Origin: Paenibacillus wulumuqiensis
Lineage (GTDB): Bacteria > Bacillota > Bacilli > Paenibacillales > Paenibacillaceae
Assembly (NCBI RefSeq): GCF_000971965.1
Contig: NZ_KQ040794.1
Span: 131,150-195,149, forward strand
DNA length: 64,000 bases
Direction: 5' to 3'
The notes beneath the pieces are model-generated. The model had not been told where the DNA came from, did not search any database, and saw only the letters and a program-made list of their open reading frames with translations. Every line of letters starts with the position of its first letter. Position 1 is the first letter of the stretch. The translations under genes and the position numbers were made by a program. Below are positions 29,101 through 41,100 of the stretch, in pieces.

Positions 29101-32100
29101 ATCCGCAGTCATCGCTGCTGTCCCGTCTGTCCGCTCTGGAACATAATGCAGAGCAGGAACAGGCGTATGAGCTGGTCATCGTCGATCGCCAGCAGCGCCA
29201 TCAGCCGGTAGGCGTAATGGGCGAACTGTGCATTGCTGTCGAAGCGCTGAGTGATGATGCTGTCGGACAGCATATCCGTACGCTGGAACAGTCCAATCAT
29301 CCGCTGCATGATGGCGAGCAGGTATATCATACCGGTGAACTGGCCCGCTTGCTGCCGGATGGAACGATTGAATACATGGGCCTGCTGGCCGATCTGGAGC
29401 TGGCTGGTTCAGCAGTACCGGAAGCGGCAGCATTCCAGGCACCGCGTACAGAGACCGAGATCGCACTGGCCGCGATCTGGCAGGATATTCTCGGTGTCGA
29501 TAAGATCGGTGCGACCGATAACTTCTTTGACCTTGGTGGTCATTCCCTGCGAGTAGCCCTGATGGCTTCACGCATTCGCAAAGAGCTGCATCGCGAGATC
29601 AAGCTGCGCGAGGTCTTCGAAGCACCGACGATTGCCGAACTGGCTCTCGTGTTGGATGGTCAGGAACAACAGAGCACAGCGGATATTCCGGCAGCGACAG
29701 CGCGGGAATACTATCCGTTATCTTCGGCACAGAAGCGGCTGTTCATTCTTGGACAAATGGAAAATGGCAAAGTCAGCTACAATATGCCCGGTGTTATGCA
29801 GGTCGACGGGCCGCTGGATCGTACCCGTCTGGAAGAAGCATTCCGCGATCTGATCCGGCGCCATACATCACTGCGCACCCGTTTCATTACGGTAGAGGGT
29901 GAACCGGTACAGCAGATTCTGGAGCAGGTTCCTTTTGCCATCAATTGTGAGACGGCGAGCGAGGAACAGGCAGAGCAGTTTATCAGCCAGTTTGTACGTC
30001 CATTCGATCTGGCCCAGGCTCCGCTGCTGCGTGTAGGTCTGATCCAGCTGGCGGAGGAGCGTCATCTGCTGCTGTTCGATATGCACCATATCATTTCCGA
30101 TGGTGTCTCGATGAATATTCTGATTGAAGAAGTCGTTCGTTATTATCATGGCGAGCAGCCGGCGCCATTGTCCATTCAGTATGTGGACTATGCCGTCTGG
30201 CAGCAGGAGCGTATCCACAGTGAGGCGATGCGTCAGCAGGAAGCCTACTGGCTGGAGACATTCCGCGGCAGTCTGCCGGTGCTGGATCTGCCGACCGATG
30301 AAGTACGTCCGGCGGTACGTGATTTTGCCGGTCATACGATCTCGTTCCGTATTGATTCAGAAATGAGCCGTTCGCTGCATGAACTGGCCGCACAGACAGG
30401 CTCGACGCTGTTCATGGTTATGCTGGCCGCGTACAAGACCATGCTGCACAAATACACCGGTCAGGAAGATATCGTCGTCGGTTCCCCGGTAGCGGGCAGA
30501 CCGTACGACAATCTGCAGGAAATGATTGGCATGTTCGTCGGTACGCTGCCGCTGCGCACGTATCCGGAAGGCAAGAAGAGCTTTGCCGATTATGTGCAGG
30601 AAGTGAAGGATATCGCACTGCAGGCATTTGATCATCAGGAGTATCCGTTTGAAGAACTGGTGGAGAAACTGAACATTCCGCGTGATCTGAGCCGCAATGC
30701 GCTGTTTGATACGATGTTTGTTCTGCAAAATATGGAGCAGACCGAGCGTACGATCCAGGGACTGCAGTTTACCCCGTACGAGCTGTCCCATCCGGCAGCC
30801 AAGTTCGATCTCACCCTGACGGTTACGGAATCGGACGATGCGCTGGAGTGCACACTTGAATACGCCACTTCCCTGTACAAACAGGAGACAATCGAGCGTA
30901 TGGCCGGTCATTTCGTACAGCTGATCCAATTCGCTATTCGGCAGCCGGATGCACCACTGGCCGAGCTGGATATGGTGACACCGGCGGAGAAAGCACTGCT
31001 GATGCTGCAATCGGCCGGTCTGCCTGCAGACTATCCGCGGGAAGAGAGCATTCACAGCCTGTTCACCGTACAGGCGTCACGTACACCGGAAGCGGTAGCG
31101 GTTCGATTGAATGATCAGCTGCTCACTTACGGTGAACTGGATGAACGTACCAATGCACTGGCACGCAGATTGCGTCAGCTGGGTGTAGAGCGTGATCATC
31201 TGGTCGCTGTCGTGGCAGACCGTTCACTGGAAATGATCGTCGGCATGATCGCCATTCTCAAGGCTGGCGGCGCGTATGTACCGGTAGATGCCGATTATCC
31301 GGAGGAGCGTATCCGGTTCATGCTGGAAGACTCCGGCAGTCAGCTGCTGCTGCTGCGCGGGGAGCTGCGCCATCAGTTTGCTCATTTCACAGGAACGATG
31401 ATTGAGCTGGACGATGCTGCATCCTACAGCGAGTCGGCGGCACCGCTTCAATCGATCAGCCGTCCGGAAGATCTGGCGTATGTTATCTACACTTCCGGTA
31501 CAACCGGCAAGCCAAAAGGCACATTGATCGAACATCGCAACGTAGTACGGCTGCTGTTCAATGACCGCAATCTGTTCGACTTTGGTCCGGGTGATACATG
31601 GACATTGTTCCATTCCTGCTGCTTCGACTTCTCTGTCTGGGAGATGTATGGAGCTCTGCTGTACGGAGGATGTCTGGTGATCGTACCGGCCATGACCGCG
31701 AAGAGTCCGGAGCAGTTCCTGCAATTGCTCAAGGATCGTCAGGTCACCGTGCTGAATCAGACACCGACCTACTTCTACCAGCTGATGCAGGAAGAGCTGG
31801 GTCATACCGGCAGCGATCTGGGACTGCGCATGATTATCTTTGGCGGGGAAGCACTCAGCCCGGCACTGCTCGGGGAATGGAGAAGCCGCTACCCGCATGT
31901 ACAGCTGATCAATATGTACGGTATTACCGAGACGACCGTCCATGTCACATACAAGGAAATTACCGAGACCGAGATCGCACTCGGCCGCAGCAATATCGGT
32001 ACGACTATTCCGACACTGGGCGCTTATATCCTGAACGAACAGCGTCATCTGCAGCCAATCGGTATCGCCGGGGAAATGTACATTACCGGTGACGGACTGG

Positions 32101-35100
32101 CACGCGGTTACCTGAACCGTCCGGAGACAACGGCCGAGAAATTTATCGAGCATGCCTTTGTACCGGGTGAGCGTATGTACCGCTCCGGTGACCTGGCACG
32201 CTGGCTGCCGGATGGCAGTATCGAATATCTGGGCCGGATCGACCATCAGGTCAAAATTCGCGGTTACCGGATTGAGCTGGGTGAAGTGGAATCCAGACTG
32301 CTGCAGGTGGATGCTGTCCGGGAAGCGGTCGTTATCGCTCATACCGAAGCATCCGGGCAAAAGTCACTGGCCGCCTACTTTACAGCGGATATTCCGCTTA
32401 CTGCCAGCACGCTGCGCAGTGAAATGGCGAATGAACTGCCGGGTTATATGATCCCGTCCTATTTTGTACAAATGGAACAAATGCCGCTGACGCCAAACGG
32501 CAAGCTGGATCGCCGCGCACTGCCGCAGCCGGAAGCAGGCGTATGGACCGGTGCTGCTTATGAAGCGCCGCGTACACCGGCCGAGGAAGCGCTGGCTCAG
32601 GTATGGCAGGGCATTCTCAGAACACAGCAGATCGGGATTCATGATCATTTCTTCGATCTGGGTGGCGATTCGATCAAGGCCATCCAGATTTCGTCCAGAC
32701 TGTTCCAGGTCGGCTACAAGCTGGAGATCAAGGACCTGTTCAAATATCCGACGATTGCCGAACTGAGTCCACATCTGCAGGCGGCCGGACGAATGGCCGA
32801 GCAGGGCGAGATTACCGGAGCAGCCGAACTGCTGCCGATCCAGCACTGGTTCTTCGAGCGTCATCTGGCTGAGCCGCATCATTACAATCATGCCATTATG
32901 CTGCATCGTGCAGACCGGTTCGAAGAGCAGCCGCTGCGAATGACGATGGATGCGGTAGTGAAGCATCATGATGCACTTCGCATGATTTTCCGCAAGGGAG
33001 AACACGGGTATACCGCCTGGAACCGGAGTGCGGGCGAAGGTGCACTGTATACACTGAACACATTGGATATCCGTTCCGCCGCAGATCCGGAAGAAATGAT
33101 TCGCAGCGAAGCGAACCGCGTACAATCCAGCTTTGATCTGACACACGGGCCGCTTGTGCAAATGACATTGTTCCAGGCGATGGATGGAGATCATCTGCTG
33201 ATCGTTATTCATCATCTGGTCGTCGATGGCGTCTCCTGGCGGATTCTGTTCGAAGATATTGCGACAGGGTATGAACAGGCATTAAATGGACAGACTGTGG
33301 CACTGCCGCAGAAGACCGATTCCTATCGTCTGTGGGCGAACGAGCTGGCTGAATATGCTGCCGGTTCCGCGCTGGAACAGGAACGCAGTTACTGGAATGC
33401 GGTTAGCGGAGGCTATATCGCACCGCTGCCAAAAGATTACGATGCTTCACCGGGTACAGTCGCTGACAGCGAATCGGTACAGGTATCCTGGTCCGCCGAA
33501 GATACGGAGCTGCTGCTGCGTCAGGCGAACCGTGCGTACTATACCGAGACCAATGATCTGCTGCTGACCGCACTGGGCATGGCGCTGCGCGACTGGGCAG
33601 GCACGGAGCAGGTACTGATTAACCTGGAAGGTCACGGGCGTGAGATGATTCTGCCGGATATGGATATTACCCGTACGGTCGGCTGGTTTACGACCCAGTA
33701 TCCGGTTGCCCTGCACGTACCGGAGCATGTGGATATCTCTCCACTGATCCGTCAGGTCAAGGAAACCCTGCGTGCCGTTCCGGAGAAAGGCATCGGCTAC
33801 GGACTGCTGAAGTATATGAACGATCAGGGCCTTGCTGCAGATGCTGCCGAGCCGGAAGTTTCCTTTAACTATCTGGGACAGTTTGACCAGGATCTGGACA
33901 ACAACGCACTGAGCATGTCACGTTACAGTGTGGGCGAGTCGCTGGGCAGCCAGACACCGCTGCACTATGCACTTGATCTGAACGGTATGATCGCGGAAGG
34001 ACAGCTGTCGATCTCCATTATGTACAGCCGCAACCAGTATCAGCCGGAGCGCATTCGTCAGCTGGCGGATATGCTGAAATCCCGTCTGACCATGGTCATC
34101 CGTCATTGTGCAGTTCAGGAGCAGCCGCAGCTGACTCCAAGTGATCTGCTGTTCAAAGGATTGACGATTACCCAGCTGGATCGTCTGCTGGAGCGTACGT
34201 CATCAGCCGGGGAACTGGAAGATGTGTACCAGCTTACTCCGATGCAAAAGGGAATGCTGTTCCACAGCCTGATGGAGCCGGACAGTGTGACTTATTTTGA
34301 ACAGGCCAGCTTTGAACTGCGCGGTCAGGTCAATGTCGAAGCGTTCCGGGGAAGTCTGCAGGCACTGATGAGCAGACATGCTATCCTGCGCACCAGCTTC
34401 TACAGCAATATTCATGATGAGCCGCTGCAGGTCGTATTCCGCACGAGAGAGATGCCGGTTGATTATATGGATCTGCGTTCCCTTTCCAGGGAAGAACAGC
34501 AGCAGCGGATGCAGCAGTATGAAGCGCAGGATATGCAGCGTGGATTCCGTCTGGATACCGATCCGCTGATGAGAGCGACGATCTTCCATCTGGACCATGG
34601 CTGCCGGGTATTGTGGAGCTTCCATCATATTATTATGGACGGCTGGTGTATCCCGATCGTCACCGGTGAGATTTTCACTCATTATACGGCGCTGTGTCAG
34701 CATCAGCAGGCTGAACTGCCGCCTGCACCGCAGTACAGTACGTATATCGAATGGCTGAACCGGATGGATCAGGATGCCGCTTCGTCTTACTGGCAGCATT
34801 ATCTTGCCGACTATGAAGGGCATACTCTACTACCGGAGACAGCCAAAACATCCGGTGGCGCCTATGTGCTGGAAGAACAGATTCTGCAGCTGGGAAGTGA
34901 ACTGACTGCCCGCCTTGATCAGATTGCAAGGCAGCACCAGGTAACGGTCAATACCCTGCTGCAATCGGCGTGGGGCATTATCCTGCAGCAGTACAATAGA
35001 AGCAGGGATGCGGTATTTGGCGGCGTCGTCTCCGGTCGTCCGGCAGCGATTCCGGGCATCGAGGACATGGTCGGACTGTTTATCAACACCGTACCGGTCC

Positions 35101-38100
35101 GCGTGCAGTCACTGGCAGACGATACCTTCACCGGCATAATGCGCCGTGTGCAGGAACAGTCGCTGGCTGGCGGAAGCTATGATACGTATCCGCTGTACGA
35201 GATCCAGAATTATACCGAGCAAAAGCAGGATCTGATCTCGCACATTATGATCTTTGAGAATTATCCGCTCGATGAGCAGGTGGAACAGTCCGGTAATGAA
35301 GATGCAGATGCACTTGAAGTGGCTGATTTCCAAATGTTCGAGCAGACCAACTATGATTTCAACCTGATCGTTATTCCGGGACAGGATATCCGTATCTGTC
35401 TGCGCTATAATGCTTCGGTGTACCAGCAGGATACGATTGCCCGCACCCGCGGACATCTGCTGCAGCTGCTGGAACAGGTAGCTGCACAGCCGGAAATACC
35501 GGTCGATCAGCTGGCATTGATCACGCCTGCCGAACAGCAGATGCTGCTGGAGACATGGCGCGGCATGGACGCGGATTACCCGGCGGATCACTGCATCCAT
35601 CATCTGTTCGAAGAACAGGTACGTCGGACACCGGACGCTATCGCCGCTGTCTGCGGAGAGCGCTGTATGACTTTCCGAGAGCTGGATGAGCAGTCGAATC
35701 GCTTGGCCAATTACCTGGCAGCTCGCGGACTGGGCAAAGGAAATACGGTCGGCCTGCTGCTGGACCGTTCGCCGGAACTGATCGTCTCGATCCTGGCGGT
35801 ACTCAAGCAGGGCGCCGTGTTCATCCCGATTGATCCGGAGTATCCGCAGGATCGTACGGAATACATTTTGCAGGATTCCGGTGTACAGATTTTGCTGACA
35901 CAGCGTCATCTAAATGGAACGGTAGCCTTTGACGGACTGACCCTGGAAGTGGATCAGCCGGCAAGCTACAGCGATAATGCAGAGCGTCCGGATGTACAGG
36001 TCGTGCATGAAGATCTGATCTACATGATCTATACTTCCGGTACAACCGGCAAGCCAAAAGGAACGATGATTACGCATCGGGGGCTGCTCAACTATATCTG
36101 GTGGGCCGAGAAGATGTATACCGACGGTACAGCCATGAGCTTCCCGCTGTACTCCTCCATTTCCTTTGACCTGACGTATACGTCGATCTTCACACCGCTC
36201 ATTACCGGCGGCCAGATCGTTATCTACGATGCGGCAGACAAAATTGGTGTGATTCAGCAGATCGTACGTGAAAATGCAGTGGATATTCTCAAACTGACAC
36301 CGACGCATCTGAGCTTTTTCAAAGACATTCAGCTGCCGGAGCAGTGCCGTATCCGCAAGTTTATCGTCGGCGGGGAGAATCTGAACACCCAGCTGGCGCA
36401 TGCAATCTATGAAATGTATAACGGAGACGTGGACATTTATAACGAATACGGTCCGACCGAGACGGTCGTTGGCTGTATGATTTATCGCTATGATCCGGCT
36501 ACCGATCAGGGCGAGTCCGTACCGATCGGTCTGCCGGCGGACAACTTTAACATTTACCTGCTGAATGAACAGATGCAGCTCGTGCCGGTAGGTGTGGGCG
36601 GAGAAATGTACATCAGCGGCGACGGTGTGGCACCGGGTTATCTCAACCGTCCGGAGCTGACAGCAGAGCGGTTTATGGACGATCCGTTCGTGCCGGGCAG
36701 ACGCATGTACCGTGCCGGTGATCTGGCGAGACGATTGCCGTCCGGAGCGATCGAGTACCTCGGCCGGATGGATCATCAGGTCAAAATCCGCGGTTATCGC
36801 ATTGAGCTGGGCGAGGTGGAAGCCCGCCTGCTGGATCTGCCGACCGTCGAAGAAACGATTGTAGTCGCCTGGAAAGACCCTGCCGGTCAGACATCCCTGT
36901 GTGCGTACTTTGTCGCAGACCGTGAATGGACGATCAGCGAACTGCGCGAACAGCTGGCCCGTGAGCTGCCATCCTATATGATTCCGTCGTACTTTGTACA
37001 GCTGGATCGGATGCCGCTGACACCAAACGGCAAGCTGGATCGCAAAGCGCTGCCGGACCCGGATCTGAGCACACTGTCCAGCAGTACCGCCTATGTGGCA
37101 CCGCGTAATGAAGCGGAGCAGGCCCTGGCCGAAGTATGGCAGAGCACACTGGGTACAGCCGCTGTCGGCATCCATGATCATTTCTTCGAACTGGGTGGCG
37201 ACTCGATCAAGGCGATTCAGGTCTCTTCCCGCCTGCTCAATCTGGGCTACAAGCTGGAGATCAAGAACCTGTTTACATTCCCGACGATTGCCGAGCTGGC
37301 TCCTCAGCTGAGCCAGGTTCGTCATACCGCCGATCAGTCGGAAGTGACCGGTGAAGTGAGACTGACCCCTGCACAGCAGTGGCTATTCGAGCATCAGCAG
37401 CAGGATCTGCATCATTTCAACCAATCGGTCATGCTGTATTATCCGGGTCACATGAATACGGCCGCTCTGGAAAAAGCCATCGTGAAGATGACCCATCATC
37501 ATGATGCCCTGCGTACCGTTATCCGCATGCAGGATGGTCAGCGAACCTCATGGAACCGCAGTATACAGGAAGGTCCTTTCCATACACTGGAAATCGTGGA
37601 CATCGCGTCCGCTTCCGATCCGGAGTCCGCGGCGGCAGCACATGCCCAGCGGATTCAGGAAAGTCTGTCGATTACCGAAGGACCGCTGATGAAGCTGGCA
37701 CTATTCCAGGATACAGACGGAGATCATCTGCTGATCGTAATTCATCATCTGGTCGTCGATGGCATCTCCTGGCGCATCTTGCTGGAAGATCTGGAAAATG
37801 GCTATGAACAGGCCTGCCGCGGCGAAAGTATCAAGCTGCCGCAGAAGACCGACTCCTATCGCGCCTGGGCGGACGGAATTGCCCTTTATGCGGATAGTGA
37901 GCAGGCAGAAGTTGATCGCCGGTACTGGTCACAGCTGCCGGATCAATTTGCCGAGCTGCCCAAGGATGAAGATCATCCGGTACTGCATGTACAGGACAGC
38001 GAATCGGTTACGGTCGAGTGGAGCAGGGAAGTCACTGCCCAGTTCCTCAAAAAGGCTTATCGTGCCTACAATACCGAAGCCAATGATCTGCTGCTGACCG

Positions 38101-41100
38101 CGCTTGGCATGGCGGTTCGACAGTGGAGCGGAATCGAACAGGTAGCGATTATCCTGGAAGGTCACGGACGGGAAGAACTGGTACCGGATCTGGATATCAG
38201 CCGCACCGTGGGCTGGTTTACCAGTCAGTATCCGGTTGTGCTGGATATGTCCGAACTGGAGCCGGGTGCAGCGATCAAGACGATCAAGGAAGGACTGCGC
38301 CGCATTCCGAACAAAGGGGCAGGCTATGGCATTCTGAAATACATGTCTGTCAATGAAAGCCAATGGACGAACCGCCGCGAACCGGAGATTGCCTTTAACT
38401 ATCTGGGTCAATTCGATGACGGACAGACCGATGGACTGCTGCAAATGTCCACCTATCCGACCGGACGCGAAGTCAGCGGACAGATGATCCAGCATCAGGC
38501 ACTCAATATGAACGGCCTGATCGCAGATGATGTACTGAAACTGACAATCAGCTACAACAACCGTCAATATCGCAAAGAGACGATAGATCGTCTCGCCAGC
38601 CTGCTGCAGCAGTGCTTCAGCCAGGTTATCGAACACTGCGTATCCAGACAGCGTACATCACTTACACCGCATGACGTACTGCTCAAGGAAGCGACCCTCG
38701 AGCTGATCGAGGCGCTGGAAGTGCAGACTGCTTCCATTGGTGAGATGGAGAATATGTACTCCCTGACACCAATGCAAAAAGGGATGCTGTTCCACAATCT
38801 GCTGGATTCCCGTTCGGAAGTGTATTTTGAGCAGGGACGGTTTGAACTGCAGGGCAGCTTTGATATCGCCGACTTTGAACGCAGCTTCAACCATATGATT
38901 CAGCGTCATGCCATTCTGCGCACCAACTTCTACAGCGGCTATCATGATCTGCCGGTGCAGGTGGTGTTCAGGGATCGTCCTGTCCGGATTGCCTATGAAG
39001 ACCTGCGCAGCTGGAGCGGACATGAACAGCAGCTGCAGATCGACGCACTGATGACCAAGGACAAGCAAAAAGGATTCGATTTGGCCCGTGATCCGCTGCT
39101 GCGTGTAACGGTGATGCAGACCGCAGACGATTGTCATCTGCTGCTGTGGAGTTTCCATCATATTATTATGGATGGATGGTGCATGCCGCTCGTGATCCAG
39201 GAAGTATTCGATACGTATGCCGCACTGCATGAAGGCCGCGAACCGGAGCTGCCGGATACCGTACCATACAGCCGTTATATCCAGTGGCTGGATGAGCGCG
39301 GAGAAGCAGAAGCGTCCGCCTACTGGAAAGAATACCTGTCCGGTTATGATCGTCAGACGCTGATTCCACAGGCACGCCTGCAGGGTCAGTCCAAGCAGTA
39401 CCAGTCCGAGAAAATGGAATTCGCCCTCGGTACAGCGCTGACCGAACGTCTGGAGCAGCTGGCCAAGCGCCACCGGGTAACGATGAACATTCTGATGCAA
39501 TCCGCCTGGGGTCTGGTGCTGCAGCGGTATAATGCCAGCCGTGATGTGGTCTTTGGCAGCGTCGTCTCCGGGCGTCCAGCCGAGATTCAGGGCATTGAGA
39601 GCATGATTGGCCTGTTTATTAATACTGTGCCGGTTCGTGTGCAGGCGCTGGAGGAAGACAGCTTTGCCGATATGCTGGTACGCCAGCAGCAGCTGTACGT
39701 ACAGGGTCATGATTATGACTTCTATCCATTATATGAAGTACAGGCACGGAGCGATCAGAAGCAGGAACTTATCTCGCATATTATGGTATTTGAGAATTAT
39801 CCGGTTCAGGAAGAACTGGATGAGCGCCAGGTCGGCGGCAAGTCCGGCTTTGAGATTACCGATGTGCAGATGTTTGAACAGACGAACTATGACTTTAACC
39901 TGATCGTCATGCCGGGATCGAATCTGCAGGTATTGTACCGCTACAACGGTATCGTGTACGAGCAGGAAAGCATTGAACAGATTCAGGCCCATCTGGTACA
40001 GATCCTCGAGGAAGTGGCTGCCGATCCTGCCATGCCGGTGAACCGGCTGGATATGATGACCACTGCCGAACAATCGATGATTCTGGATCAGTGGAACGAC
40101 ACGGCAGCGCCAATCCGCACCGACAGCACGCTGTACAGCGTACTGGAAGAGCAGGCTGCACGTATGCCGGATCATCCGGCACTGATCAGCGGCAGTCAGG
40201 AGCTTACCTATGACGAGCTGAACCGCAGAGCCAATGCACTGGCACGTACCCTGCGGGCAAGCGGAGTCACACCGGATCAGCCGGTGGCGATCATGCTGGA
40301 ACGTTCTCTGGATATGATGGTCGGTATTCTGGCGATTCTCAAAGCCGGCGGTGCCTATGTACCGGTTGATCCGGAATTCCCGGAAGAGCGGATTCGCTAC
40401 ATGCTGGAAGATTCGGGAGCCCAGCTGATGCTGACTCGTGCCGCATGGCAGAATCTGATTCCGCTGGCCCATATTCAATTGGTCGATATCGATGACGCTG
40501 CCAGCTATGCTGCAGACGAGTCCAATCTGGAGCCGCTGTCGAGACCGGAACATCTTGCCTATATCATCTATACTTCCGGTTCCACCGGCCAGCCCAAAGG
40601 GGTCATGATTGAACACCGCTCCGCAGTCAATCTGCTGGATCAGCTGCAGGCCGATTATCCGATGCAGCCGGGCGACCGTTTCCTGCAGAAAACGACGATC
40701 ACGTTTGACTTCTCCATTCCGGAGCTGTTCAGCTGGTTCTTCGGCCCGGGCACACTCGTTATCCTGCCGCCAGGCGATGACAAGAATCCGGCTGCTCTGC
40801 TGGAAGCGATCGAGAAGCAGCGGATTACGCATCTCAATCTGGTGCCGTCGATGCTGCAGATTCTCGTGCAGCAGCTCAAGGTCAGCGGACGTGACAGTAT
40901 GCGCAGCCTGAAATACCTGTTTGCCTGCGGTGAGATTCTGCCGGCGCGTCTGGTCGGCGAATATTACAAAGTTTCTCCGCATGGACGACTGGAAAATATC
41001 TATGGCCCGACCGAAGCGACCGTATATGCAACGCGCTATACAACAACACCGACCACAGCGGCACTGCCGCTCGTACCGGTCGGCAAGCCGTATGGCAATA

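Noticed and set aside
29060-29440. Module 3 gap as an assembly collapse between similar A domains
   Set aside because: A collapse would leave a clean junction in near-identical sequence. Here the retained stretch is diverged and degenerate, and no sister module contains it. It cannot be fully excluded without reads.
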